From Caldilineaceae bacterium (GTDB lineage Bacteria > Chloroflexota > Anaerolineae > Caldilineales > Caldilineaceae): a stretch of 22,938 bases of DNA. Position numbers and translations under genes: made by a program. Below are positions 14,162 to 21,949 of the stretch, in pieces. The DNA is taken from the NCBI GenBank assembly GCA_019637645.1, contig JAHBVH010000105.1, positions 1 through 22,938 of the forward strand, written 5' to 3'. The notes beneath the pieces were generated by a model. It made no database searches, was not told the origin of the DNA, and was given only the letters and a program-made list of their open reading frames with translations. Numbering within the stretch: the first letter of the stretch is position 1; each line of letters starts with the position of its first letter.

Positions 14162-15526
14162 TTAATTAGTACCATCTTTCTGGATGTATGGCAAATAGAG
14201 CTGTTCACTCTGATCCGGCGGCACGGTGGGCATGGTGGGGACCTGGGTGATGGTTGGTGTCACCGTCGGGTTGGTTGGGGTCGCCACGCGGTAGATGATC
14301 CCTTCGCCGCGGCTGGCAACGAAGAGTTCACCGGTTTGGTTCTCCCCAAAAGTGCTGGGGCTGTTCATGAGCTTGCCATGTGCGGTGGAAATCCACTGTG
14401 CTTGGTCATTGCGGATCACGCTCCAAAATTTCCCGGAGCAGTAGTCCGCCACGATGTAGTGACCGACAAGGGCCGGGTAGGCACTGCCGCGATAGACAAA
14501 GCCGCCTGTGATGGAGGTACAGGGGGCGGACGGATTGCTTTGATTTTCGCTGCTTGAATATTCAAAGATCGGATCGACATAGGGTCCGCCCCCAGCACAA
14601 GCGGGGGACTGTTCGCCGGGGTTGTAGTCGTGCGCGCCTTCGCGGCAATCCCAGCCATAGTTTTCGCCACCGGTGCTGTTGGCCGGTTGAAAGCTCACCT
14701 CTTCATAGGCCCCTTGGCCTACATCACTGATATAGAGATCATGGGTTTGGCGGTCAAAGCTAATGCGCCAAGGGTTGCGTAACCCAGAAGCCCAAATCGC
14801 GGCTCGTGTATTGGGGTTGCTGTCGCTGGCATAGGGATTCCCCGTGGGAATGGTATAGGTGGGGACGCCGGTGACGTTGATGCGCAGAATTTTGCCAAGT
14901 AATTGGCTCAGGTCTTGGGCGTTGTCGTTGGGATCTCCACCCCCACCACCGTCGCCGAGGGGAATGTAGAGAAAGCCGTCTACGCCAAAGGCGAGATCCC
15001 CAGCGTTATGGTTGCTAGCTGGCTGATCGACTGTTAGCACAATCTCTTCGCTGTTGGGATCGGCGATATTGGGATCGGGGCCGGTCACCTGGTAGCGGGC
15101 AATGATCGTATCACCGGTATCCTTTTGGGTGTAGTTGACATAAAAGATTGTTGTGCTATTGGGCGCAAAGGCCATGCCTAACAGGCCCTGTTCGCCGCCT
15201 GTGATGATCCGGTCGCTCAAATTCAAGAAGGGGGTGGTCAAGACGGTGCCATCGGCTTGGACCACCCGAATTTCGCCACTTTGTTGCACGATAAAGAGGC
15301 GCTCATCACCCGCGCTGGCAATATCGACTGGCTGGCTGAGTCCGGTGGCAAAGGGGGTCAGGGCGAGCGTAATCGCCTGCTGTTGCCTAGCCGCAGCGAG
15401 CGATGGCGTCGGTTCTAGCACCCCAAGCGCCAGCCAAGCGGTACTGAACAAGAGAACAAGGGTGAGGAGGAAGGTGATAAAAGGGGAGCGTGGTCGTAGT
15501 GATGGAAACCAACGGGTGGTTTGCAC
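14162..15526 (-). CDS. Secreted PQQ-type glucose/sorbosone dehydrogenase-family protein
   Basis: A 454-aa protein if started at GTG 15526, which has AAAGGAG (15533-15539) six nt upstream. An in-frame ATG at 15547 lies against a hairpin and has no ribosome site. A signal peptide or anchor covers about residues 14-37. A six-bladed beta-propeller of the soluble aldose dehydrogenase/GSDH family follows (about 55-415). Landmarks are [17 protein letters not shown] (110-120), [11 protein letters not shown] with His173 as probable catalytic base, and [13 protein letters not shown] (246-258). The protein oxidises sugars to lactones outside the cytoplasm in known members. The tail (417-454) is Thr/Pro-rich and ends [12 protein letters not shown], a pattern I associate with surface proteins of Chloroflexota. 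A Cys-containing loop (294-310) may form a disulfide. Confidence 0.9.
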   Translation of the reverse strand: MQTTRWFPSLRPRSPFITFLLTLVLLFSTAWLALGVLEPTPSLAAARQQQAITLALTPFATGLSQPVDIASAGDERLFIVQQSGEIRVVQADGTVLTTPFLNLSDRIITGGEQGLLGMAFAPNSTTIFYVNYTQKDTGDTIIARYQVTGPDPNIADPNSEEIVLTVDQPASNHNAGDLAFGVDGFLYIPLGDGGGGGDPNDNAQDLSQLLGKILRINVTGVPTYTIPTGNPYASDSNPNTRAAIWASGLRNPWRISFDRQTHDLYISDVGQGAYEEVSFQPANSTGGENYGWDCREGAHDYNPGEQSPACAGGGPYVDPIFEYSSSENQSNPSAPCTSITGGFVYRGSAYPALVGHYIVADYCSGKFWSVIRNDQAQWISTAHGKLMNSPSTFGENQTGELFVASRGEGIIYRVATPTNPTVTPTITQVPTMPTVPPDQSEQLYLPYIQKDGTN

Positions 15527-15546
15527 AGAGAACTCCTTTCGGCTCA

Positions 15547-15592
15547 TACGCTATTCAGGGCAGTCAGCACTGCTGCTACCCTGAATAGCGTA
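15547..15592. repeat. 14-bp stem hairpin ahead of the sugar dehydrogenase
   Basis: TACGCTATTCAGGG (15547-15560) and CCCTGAATAGCGTA (15579-15592) form a perfect stem around an 18-nt loop. The structure stands 8 nt upstream of the ribosome binding site of the dehydrogenase gene on the minus strand. It may be a repeat or a control element. Two direct copies of CGATTGGCCAA (15599-15609 and 15629-15639) lie further upstream. Confidence 0.75.
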
Positions 15593-15784
15593 ATGCATCG
15601 ATTGGCCAAAATTCGGCGAGCAAGCTAACGATTGGCCAAGAACGGTTGCCATAGCCTAGGTGGGCCAAAGGGGGGGCTGGTCTGCGCGGCTATGGCGCAG
15701 GGGTGAGTTTGCTACTTTACTACAGTTTTGCGTGTAGTGCTCTCTGTTCGTTGGTTGCTATGGCTACTGCTAACAGACGCTTTT

Positions 15785-17074
15785 TCAATGGCTAGCCAAC
15801 AGATGCGCTTTCTTCTCGGCCACACGGAAGCAAGCGTACTGATTTTTCTGCATGAAGCGTTGGGCCAGATTCATCGCCCCATATTCAGACAAGAGACCTT
15901 CTTGCACTTCGGCTTGCAAGGTGCGGGTGAGCCATTGGCGGGCCTGATAGGCGTAGGCAACCGCTGCTGCCGGCCAAAAGGTATCACCGCCAAAGATAAA
16001 GAGTTTATTGGCGGGCACGGCATGAATATAGCGGCGTACAAAATCGCTGGCTGTATAGGGATCAATACTCCAAGCCCAACAGAGATCGACATAGACATTG
16101 GGATAATGTTTTGCCAAAGCAAGTAGTTCGTCGCTATAGGGGTAGGCAATATGCATGAGGACAAAGCGGGCATCGAGATATTTCGCCAGCAGCGAACAGA
16201 GATTGCCGCTCCGAATATAATCGACGGGCATGCGGCTATGGCCAGCATAGTAGCCGGTGTGGAGTTTGAAGGGGAGATCATGCTCAATGCCTAATTCAAC
16301 GCCGCGTGCCCAACACCAGTCACCCAGGCAGAGACGCTCTGCCTCGCTGAGACTACTCGCGTCTTGCAAATAGCGATCGAGGACTTGGGCGGCTTCGTGG
16401 TCCGTCCGCGCTTGCCATTGTAAGGTGCGCGAGTAGGCATGTTGGGATTTAATGGCAATGGCATAGGGCGCATATTGGGCGAAGATCCGCGCCATGGCTT
16501 GGTGCAGAGTCGCTAGGTCGTGGATATCCACATTGGTTTCGGCCCGGAGCTGCTGGACATCGAAATTAGCACTGCAAAAATTCACCCAGGAAATATCATA
16601 GAAGAAAAAGTCTACGCCCGAGGGATCCGGCGCACAGGTGCGCGTAAAGTCGTCGATTTGCACATGATCTAACTTGGCGCGGTCGCGTAACAGGTGCAGC
16701 CGTTGGCCGGGCGCGCGCAACGCGGCGTGTTGCGGCAGGGCTGCTTCAATCGTTGCCGCGCTGATCTCCTCGATCCCATAGACTTCACGGGCAATGAGGC
16801 GAACCGCCTCGCCATAGCCAGTATATTGGACGGCTTCCCACGCTGCTTGGATTCCCGTGAAGCGGGCGGAAATATCGGGGTTTTGCTTGTCTAGCAAGGT
16901 TTTGACCGCGTCTGGCGACGCCCCGGCGACGATCAGATCGGCGGTGACATAGTTGTCAAAGAGGCTTTGCAATAGGTCGGGGCCATCATGGACATAGCGT
17001 TCTTCGTAGCCTAGGTGTTCGTGGGTGTCGCAGAGGGGCGTGGCTTGGATAAATTGCGCTAGTGCGGTAGACAT
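15785..17074 (-). CDS. Amidohydrolase-superfamily TIM-barrel enzyme
   Basis: A 429-aa protein read from the ATG at 17074, which follows AAAGGAGC. The metal-binding HxH motif is His18/His20 (CDTHEHLG). Further likely ligands are His272 (FKLHTGYY), His308 (VLMHIAYPY) and Asp364 (IFGGDTFW). This set matches the amidohydrolase_2/uronate isomerase-like branch, which hydrolyses, decarboxylates or isomerises small acids and sugars. The closest functional guess is a sugar-acid or lactone hydrolase or isomerase. The frame is open 66 codons further upstream, but that part overlaps an intrinsic terminator and has no ribosome site. It follows a sugar-binding protein gene, with a terminator between them, so its expression may depend on readthrough. 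Confidence 0.88.
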   Translation of the reverse strand: MSTALAQFIQATPLCDTHEHLGYEERYVHDGPDLLQSLFDNYVTADLIVAGASPDAVKTLLDKQNPDISARFTGIQAAWEAVQYTGYGEAVRLIAREVYGIEEISAATIEAALPQHAALRAPGQRLHLLRDRAKLDHVQIDDFTRTCAPDPSGVDFFFYDISWVNFCSANFDVQQLRAETNVDIHDLATLHQAMARIFAQYAPYAIAIKSQHAYSRTLQWQARTDHEAAQVLDRYLQDASSLSEAERLCLGDWCWARGVELGIEHDLPFKLHTGYYAGHSRMPVDYIRSGNLCSLLAKYLDARFVLMHIAYPYSDELLALAKHYPNVYVDLCWAWSIDPYTASDFVRRYIHAVPANKLFIFGGDTFWPAAAVAYAYQARQWLTRTLQAEVQEGLLSEYGAMNLAQRFMQKNQYACFRVAEKKAHLLASH

Positions 17075-17123
17075 AGAAGCTCCTTTGGTTGCGATAGGGG
17101 GCAGTTGGGGAACAGGAGGCAGT

Positions 17124-17148
17124 AAAAAAGCCGCCCAAGTGGACGGCT
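17124..17148 (-). terminator. Intrinsic terminator after the binding-protein gene
   Basis: On the minus strand AGCCGTCC ACTT GGGCGGCT is followed by six T. The eight-bp stem has one G-U pair. It lies between the solute-binding protein stop (17206) and the amidohydrolase start (17074). It should cap the binding-protein mRNA, with partial readthrough into the amidohydrolase. Confidence 0.85.
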
Positions 17149-17205
17149 CTTTGTATACAGCTGCTGAGGGCAAGGCCGTGGTTACTAACCTTGGGGCCAC
17201 TAACC

Positions 17206-18582
17206 TTAGGGCCGTTCGAGGGACAACACTTCGTTGACTTTGTCCTCGATCACGCTGGCATGTTCTGCCCAACCAACTTGGCCTTCCCAGATCAGATCGA
17301 TCTCGTTGAGGAAGACGTTATTGGCTTCGGTAAAGCGGGTGTTCTTGGGCATGGGGAATGGTTCGATCCCAGCGGTCAGCAGGGCATCGGCCACGCCGAA
17401 CATGCGGTTGACTTCATTCACCTTGGCATCCGTCCAGGCCGATTTGTGTCCATTGGGCTGGAGTTTGCCTTCCGTGACCATGAGCACGCCAGCTTCGCCG
17501 GAGGAATAGAGCTTAAGGAGTTCCCAGGATTCTTCGGGGTGAGCGGTCGCGCTGTTGATCATGTGTTGGTTACCGGAGTAACAAGTACCCTGGCGTCCTT
17601 CGGAACCAATGGGCAAGAGGATCGCGTCCATCTCAAATTTACCGTCAATGAGGTTGAGGTAGTTTGCCACATTGCCAACGCTGCTGGCATGGGTGACCGT
17701 TAAGCCAGCGGGGAACAAGCCACCATCAACCAAATCAGCCTTGCGTGGCGCCACTTTGCTGTCTAGCAGATCCAGATACCAAGCGGCAATAGTCCCATGT
17801 AATTCGGTGTTGTAGGTGAGCTGGGTGCCATCTTCGTTCATGACCCAACTGTCGCGCGTCTCTGGGCTGCCCCAGGAACGGGAGACATTGCTGTAGTAGT
17901 GGAAAGAGTTCATGCCATCAAAGCCCAAGCCAAAGATCCCAGCAGCTGGATCGGCAGCGGCCTTCGCCAATTCCGTCCAATCGCTAAAGGTCCACCCTGC
18001 TTGCGGTTCGGGTAGGCCCTTTTCGGCTAAGAGCGTCTTGTTGTAGTTGACAGCAATATTGCCGCCAGGATGGACAACCCCGGGGATGCTGAAGTTCTTG
18101 CCATCAAGGGAGTTGCCAGCCATAATGCTGGGATAGATATCGTCAAAATCTTCGGGCGGGCTCGAGGCCAGGAGATCATCGATCTCGAGGTAGATGCCCT
18201 TGAGATAGTTGATGAAGAGCCAGCGGTGGTGACCGTAGAGCAGATCTTGCAGGGTGCCCGAGATAAAGCCGGTTTGGGTTTTGGTTTCGATCTCGCCATA
18301 GATGGTCTCTTCAATGACCACCTGTACGCCTGTATCCGCTTGGAAACGTTCCGCCATAATACCTGGCATTACGCTTTGGCCACCTTCCGGCGCTGCTTGA
18401 ACGCGCAACGTCACATCGGTGGCTGCTGGAGCCGCGCCAGCAGCCGTTGTGCTGGGCGCGCTACCGGCAGGGGCAGCTGGTGCTGGACAAGCGGCCAACA
18501 ATGCAATGCTGGCGGCACTCAGCCCTGTAACGGCCATACCACGCAGAAAATTTCGGCGGGTAACATTCGTTTTGAGCATCAT
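17206..18582 (-). CDS. Tat-exported lipoprotein, family 1 sugar-binding protein
   Basis: A 458-aa extracellular solute-binding protein of the ABC sugar-uptake type. The N-terminus has a twin-arginine motif (RRNFLRG, 9-15), a hydrophobic segment and lipobox LLAAC with Cys32, so it is probably Tat-exported and lipid-anchored. A Ala/Pro/Ser/Thr-rich linker (33-55) precedes the two-lobed binding domain (about 57-455). Aromatic-rich segments such as YGHHRWLFINYLKG (115-128) suggest a carbohydrate ligand. GAAGGAG precedes two adjacent ATG codons; either could be used. No MalF/MalG-type permease or ATPase gene lies next to it, so it must rely on permeases encoded elsewhere. A promoter (18793-18821), operator-like repeats and a terminator (17124-17148) suggest a separately controlled, highly expressed unit. 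Confidence 0.93.
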   Translation of the reverse strand: MMLKTNVTRRNFLRGMAVTGLSAASIALLAACPAPAAPAGSAPSTTAAGAAPAATDVTLRVQAAPEGGQSVMPGIMAERFQADTGVQVVIEETIYGEIETKTQTGFISGTLQDLLYGHHRWLFINYLKGIYLEIDDLLASSPPEDFDDIYPSIMAGNSLDGKNFSIPGVVHPGGNIAVNYNKTLLAEKGLPEPQAGWTFSDWTELAKAAADPAAGIFGLGFDGMNSFHYYSNVSRSWGSPETRDSWVMNEDGTQLTYNTELHGTIAAWYLDLLDSKVAPRKADLVDGGLFPAGLTVTHASSVGNVANYLNLIDGKFEMDAILLPIGSEGRQGTCYSGNQHMINSATAHPEESWELLKLYSSGEAGVLMVTEGKLQPNGHKSAWTDAKVNEVNRMFGVADALLTAGIEPFPMPKNTRFTEANNVFLNEIDLIWEGQVGWAEHASVIEDKVNEVLSLERP

Positions 18583-18705
18583 TGATCTCCTTCATGAGAA
18601 AATGAAGTTGGAAGATGGATAGCGGTCTGCCAAGTAACGTGTAGAATCGACCTTGCGTATGGGCTCCCGAGGTTTGGGACAAAGTGGATTTACACAACTT
18701 CGTGA

Positions 18706-18752
18706 GGTAATCTACACAAGCTAAGATTACCATATTGTGCGGTATTACCATA
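18706..18752 (-). promoter_or_regulatory. Operator-like inverted and direct repeats in the binding-protein leader
   Basis: GGTAATCT (18706-18713) and AGATTACC (18724-18731) are exact inverted copies 10 bp apart. ATTACCATA occurs at 18726-18734 and again at 18744-18752, exactly 18 bp apart. The sites lie 40-90 bp downstream of the predicted promoter, a position where a repressor could block elongation or where the leader RNA could fold. Confidence 0.5.
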
Positions 18753-18792
18753 AGAATGGCAATAGCGTGCATCGGTGAAAAGACTGTTGCAC

Positions 18793-18821
18793 ACTTTACC
18801 ATTTTCTAGCGCGTAAGTCAA
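18793..18821 (-). promoter_or_regulatory. Promoter of the sugar-binding protein gene
   Basis: On the minus strand TTGACT (-35, five of six to consensus) is followed after 17 bp by TAAAGT (-10) with an extended TGG just before it. The predicted start near 18786 gives a leader of about 200 nt. This is the best -35/-10 pair seen in the window. Apart from this promoter, the repeats and the 16-bp array, the 18583-19041 gap shows no gene. Confidence 0.65.
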
Positions 18822-18872
18822 ACTGCATTTTCCCAAAGGCAGGAATCGATTTTTGGTTAATCATGCATAAAG

Positions 18873-18947
18873 GTTACGCACTTGGGCCAGACCTGACAGG
18901 TTTTCAAAACCTGTTAGGTCTCTGGTCACGCTGATCAACGGCGTAAC
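18873..18947. repeat. 75-bp palindromic element, copy 1
   Basis: The unit runs from GTTACGCAC to GCGTAAC. Its centre is AGACCTGACAGGTTTT C AAAACCTGTTAGGTCT (18889-18921), almost a perfect palindrome. The neighbouring GGCCAG and CTGGTC nearly pair as well. TGCATAA stands at 18864-18870 and 18955-18961, compatible with a 7-bp target duplication. A second copy lies at 19731-19804 on the other side of the nitroreductase gene. Confidence 0.88.
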
Positions 18948-18977
18948 TTCTAACTGCATAAATAATCTGGCCGTGCG

Positions 18978-19057
18978 CTACCGTGTTTCCCCGCTACCGT
19001 GTTTCCCCGCTACCGTGTTTCCCCGCTACCGTGTTTCCCCGCTACCATGTTTCCCAA
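18978..19057. repeat. 16-bp tandem array containing the nitroreductase stop codon
   Basis: CTACCGTGTTTCCCCG is repeated four times exactly (18978-19041), and a fifth, slightly different unit (19042-19057) is the 3' end of the nitroreductase gene itself. On the minus strand each unit begins with CGGGGAAACACGG and ends with TAG. The gene's own TAG is therefore the end of the first unit, and the other four lie downstream. Confidence 0.97.
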
Positions 19058-19686
19058 TGGAGGACTTCGGCTAGCGGTTTACGTTGTGCCGGTTTGAAAT
19101 CATCACCAAGGTAATAGGCCACGGGGAGAAGGGCGGCCTGGGTGATGGTGGGGGGGATGCCGAGGAGCGTGCCAATCTCTTGTTCATAGGCCAGATGTAG
19201 GGTTGTCCAAACCGAGCCAAGCCCGCGTGAACGCAGGGCTAACATCAAAGACCAAGTCGCAGGCAGGATCGAGCCATAGAGGGAGGCTTGTGCCATCAGC
19301 CCGGTGGTTTCGACACGTCCTTCAATACAGGGGATGATATGGACTGGTGCTTCGTGTAGATGCCGCGAGAGGTAGCTGGCTGATTTTAAGATGCGCGTTC
19401 CCTTGGTGCTCTCTTCGTTGGCGCGCAGGGGGTCAAGTTCGGCGGGCTGCTCGCTGCCCAGATAATGCTTAAAGGCTTGGCGATAGTAGCGGGCAATGAT
19501 AGCGCGCTTCGCGGGGTCGGTAATCACCAAAAAGTGCCAGCCTTGGCGGTTAGAGCCACTCGGCGCTTGAATGGCTAGCTGTAAACACGCTTCGATGACT
19601 GAGCGCTCGACCGGGCGGGCGAAGTCGAGCCGTTTGCGCACCGAGCGAGTTGTCGTCAAAAGATGGTCAACCGTAGCAAGATCCAT
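19042..19686 (-). CDS. Nitroreductase-family flavoprotein
   Basis: A 214-aa FMN-dependent oxidoreductase of the nitroreductase family. The N-terminal flavin-phosphate site is seen as TTRSVRKRLDFARPV (12-26), and APSGSNRQGWHFLVI (41-55) is the second conserved block. LALRSRGLGSVWTTLHL (149-165) and LPVAYYLG near the C-terminus match the usual fold. Members reduce nitro groups, quinones or enones with NAD(P)H; the physiological substrate is unknown. GGAGGA precedes the ATG with 6-nt spacing. The final residues HWETW and the TAG are part of a 16-bp tandem array that extends downstream. The gene is bracketed by two copies of a 75-bp palindromic element, so it may have moved or been rearranged as a unit. 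Confidence 0.92.
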   Translation of the reverse strand: MDLATVDHLLTTTRSVRKRLDFARPVERSVIEACLQLAIQAPSGSNRQGWHFLVITDPAKRAIIARYYRQAFKHYLGSEQPAELDPLRANEESTKGTRILKSASYLSRHLHEAPVHIIPCIEGRVETTGLMAQASLYGSILPATWSLMLALRSRGLGSVWTTLHLAYEQEIGTLLGIPPTITQAALLPVAYYLGDDFKPAQRKPLAEVLHWETW

Positions 19687-19730
19687 CCGATCCTCCTGAT
19701 GGGTTTCTATCGCTGTCGTTAGGGATAGGC

Positions 19731-19804
19731 GTTACGCACGTAGGCCAGACCTGGCTGGTCCGGAAAACCGGTCAGGTCTCTAGTGACCCAGCCAACTGCG
19801 TAAC
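19731..19804. repeat. 75-bp palindromic element, copy 2
   Basis: GTTACGCA (19731-19738) and TGCGTAAC (19797-19804) are exact inverted ends. The interior GGCCAGACCTG...AACCGGTCAGGTCTCT matches copy 1 (18873-18947) in the same orientation, with substitutions near the centre. Both copies are followed by TTCTAA. Confidence 0.88.
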
Positions 19805-19996
19805 TTCTAAGCTATTCTCGTCGTAATAACAAACACAGCAGCGGCGCAAGAGTTGCTCTGGAGAGACCGTTACAATGTCGGGTTACGGTTGTAGCTTCGT
19901 CTCAATCGCCTACCGCTGCCTGTCAGCTTCTGCCCCATCATCTTGTGCGAACTTTTCTACCAAATAGGAGTCAGTTTCGTATCCGCTTTCGATTGC

Positions 19997-20005
19997 TGTT
20001 ATACT
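19997..20005 (+). promoter_or_regulatory. Extended -10 promoter ahead of the structured leader
   Basis: TGTTATACT fits an extended -10 element. A weak TTCGTA lies 18 bp upstream. The predicted transcription start (about 20012) is 13 nt before the closing stem of the candidate RNA at 20012-20206. Confidence 0.5.
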
Positions 20006-20011
20006 TACGGA

Positions 20012-20206
20012 GCGAATTGTGAGAGGTTGCCCTCCACCTTTATCCTGCACACTGCCACCTGTGGAGCAAAGGAATACAGATTATTAATCATTCTTTAATG
20101 GTTTGCGGCTATCGTGAGACAGTTTCGCTATACAAAGCGTTGATCCTCCATTGCTCTGGTGCCATCGCCCTGGAAGCTAGCATGAATGGGGCATGGTGGA
20201 GCAACC
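20012..20206 (+). ncRNA. Candidate structured RNA, rod-like, 6S-like in shape
   Basis: Between the promoter at 19997-20005 and the phosphomutase gene, GGTTGC-CC-TCCACC (20025-20038) pairs with GGTGGA-GCAACC (20195-20206): twelve pairs with a 2-nt bulge, closing about 180 nt. Inside, GAGCAA (about 20068) can pair with TTGCTC (about 20151) and CACC with GGTG, leaving internal loops and an apical region holding CGCT ATACAA AGCG. Length, long closing stem and position after a promoter resemble 6S RNA. No 6S signature sequence is recognised, and no U-rich terminator follows. It could equally be a long 5' leader of the phosphomutase mRNA. The 19805-20305 gap has no protein gene. Confidence 0.35.
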
Positions 20207-20305
20207 GAAAGTAGGCCGCTGGTGCTTACTCTTTGGTCAGTCGATCGCCAGACTTCCTTTGTATAGAAAATTTTTCACAAAAACAAAGTCGGTGAAGGAG
20301 TCAAA

Positions 20306-21742
20306 ATGAGTGATATTAAGTTTGGCACAGATGGCTGGCGTGGGCGCATTGGTGATGATTATACCTTTGCCAATGTGCGGCGTTGTGCGCAGGGGTTTGC
20401 CAACTATCTAAAAGCGCAAGGCAAACAAGGCAGTGTGGTGGTCGGCCACGATCGGCGCTTTCAGGCGGAACATTTTGCGGCGGCCACTGCCGAAGTATTG
20501 GCTGGCAATGGTTTCCATGTCTTTCTGACCGACAAGGCTACCCCGACACCAGTGATTAGCTTCAGTGTGGGGGCCAAAGGCGCGCTGGCGGCCATCAACA
20601 TTACGGCCAGCCACAACCCGCCCGAAGATTGTGGTTTTAAGGTGCGCGATGAGTTTGGCGGGGCGATTGCGCCTGATGGGCTGAAGCAGATTGAAAACCT
20701 CGTACCTGCGGCTGGTGACGCTGCGGCCATCCAGCAACTGCGCTTAGATAAAGCCTTGGCAGCCAAGCAGGTGGAATACTTTGATGCCAAGCCCGCCTAT
20801 TTGCGCCGTGTGGCCGAGTTGATCGATGTCCGCCCAATTCAGGAAGCTGGCCTAACCGTGGTTGTGGACAATATGTGGGGCAACGGCGCCGGCTGGTTGA
20901 CCGAAATTCTCGGCGGCGGCAAAACCCAAATTATTGAAGTCCATGCCGAGCGCAATCCCATTTTCCCCGAAATGAAACGGCCCGAGCCCATTCCGCCCAA
21001 TGTCGATGCTGGTTTGGCCGTGGGCAAGGCGCGCGGGGCGGATTGTGTCTGTATTATGGATGGGGACGCCGACCGCTGTGGCTTTGGCGATGAACACGGG
21101 AACTTTATTGATCAACTGCGCGTCTATGGACTGTTGGCCTATTATCTGTTAGAAGTGCGGGGCGAACGCGGTCCCATTGTGAAGACGCTGAGCACGACCT
21201 CCATGCTGGACAAGCTAGGAAAGATCTATGGCGTGCCGGTGGTCAATACCGGCGTAGGCTTTAAATATGTCGCACCCGCCATGATGGAGCATGATGCTTT
21301 GATCGGGGGGGAAGAGAGCGGTGGCTATGCTTTCCGCGGCCATGTGCCCGAGCGCGATGGGATTATTGCGAATCTCTACCTGCTTGATCTGATGGTCCGC
21401 ACGGGCAAGAAACCGACCGAATTGCTTCAGCTGCTCTTTGCCAAGGTGGGCGAACATTTCTATGATCGGATTGACACCCGCCTGCAAGACGATGCGATGA
21501 AGAAGCAAGCCAAACAGCGGTTGGACGCCATTAAAGTGACGCCCACCTTGACCTTGGGTGGGCATGCCGTCGTGCAGAAAGATACGACCGACGGTTATAA
21601 ATTTGTGATGGACGATGGCGGCTGGCTCTTGGTCCGCTTTTCGGGCACCGAGCCGCTGATTCGCGTCTACACCGAAACAACCGATCAAGCCGCTGTGCCC
21701 GCGATTCTAGCGGATGGTCAAAAATTGGCGGGGATTGAGTAG
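20306..21742 (+). CDS. Phosphoglucomutase/phosphomannomutase
   Basis: A 478-aa alpha-D-phosphohexomutase with the four classic sites. These are the phosphoserine Ser102 in TASHNP (100-105), the Mg2+ loop DGDADR (252-257), the sugar-binding GEESGG (335-340) and the phosphate-binding [12 protein letters not shown] (444-455). It interconverts glucose (or mannose) 1- and 6-phosphates in the cytoplasm, feeding glycogen, cell-wall and exopolysaccharide precursors. The N-terminal [13 protein letters not shown] is typical. Length is normal for the bacterial PGM/PMM group, and sequence alone does not separate glucose from mannose specificity. AAGGAG lies 7 nt before the ATG. A structured leader (20012-20206) precedes it, and a perfect palindrome (21789-21815) lies 47 nt downstream. 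Confidence 0.95.
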   Translation: MSDIKFGTDGWRGRIGDDYTFANVRRCAQGFANYLKAQGKQGSVVVGHDRRFQAEHFAAATAEVLAGNGFHVFLTDKATPTPVISFSVGAKGALAAINITASHNPPEDCGFKVRDEFGGAIAPDGLKQIENLVPAAGDAAAIQQLRLDKALAAKQVEYFDAKPAYLRRVAELIDVRPIQEAGLTVVVDNMWGNGAGWLTEILGGGKTQIIEVHAERNPIFPEMKRPEPIPPNVDAGLAVGKARGADCVCIMDGDADRCGFGDEHGNFIDQLRVYGLLAYYLLEVRGERGPIVKTLSTTSMLDKLGKIYGVPVVNTGVGFKYVAPAMMEHDALIGGEESGGYAFRGHVPERDGIIANLYLLDLMVRTGKKPTELLQLLFAKVGEHFYDRIDTRLQDDAMKKQAKQRLDAIKVTPTLTLGGHAVVQKDTTDGYKFVMDDGGWLLVRFSGTEPLIRVYTETTDQAAVPAILADGQKLAGIE

Positions 21743-21788
21743 CGGTTCGCTCGTACACCGTGAGGTTCGTGTGAGGAGAACTCTACCT

Positions 21789-21815
21789 GCTGACAGGTTT
21801 TCAAAACCTGTCAGC
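21789..21815. repeat. Perfect 27-bp palindrome, solo copy
   Basis: GCTGACAGGTTTT C AAAACCTGTCAGC has 13-bp arms around a single base. It is the cleanest member of the CTGACAGGTTT family that also appears at 4187, 9493, 12060 and 18889. It is located between the phosphomutase and TatD genes. The T/A centre could give weak termination in either direction. Confidence 0.95.
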
Positions 21816-21949
21816 GGTGGGGCATCGCCCTTTCAAACATTTCTAATGCAAGCGCTACTACGGTGGTTGGCAGAAGTATGTGATAAAATGAACAAACGAA
21901 AAGATAACCTTGCTTCACCGTGTAGCGTAAAGCGGTAGGGACTGTTGTA

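Noticed and set aside
17075..17272. N-terminal extension of the amidohydrolase
   Set aside because: It runs through an intrinsic terminator and overlaps the preceding gene's end. The ATG at 17074 has AAAGGAGC.
18978..19057. CRISPR-like array (also considered for 6989-7054 and 12071-12166)
   Set aside because: The units are directly adjacent or separated by no unique spacers, and no cas genes are present.
20012..20206. tmRNA, RNase P RNA or SRP RNA
   Set aside because: None of their hallmark motifs (tRNA-like T-loop with CCA end, GAGGAAAGTCC-type core, GGAAGCAGCC-type loop) is present.
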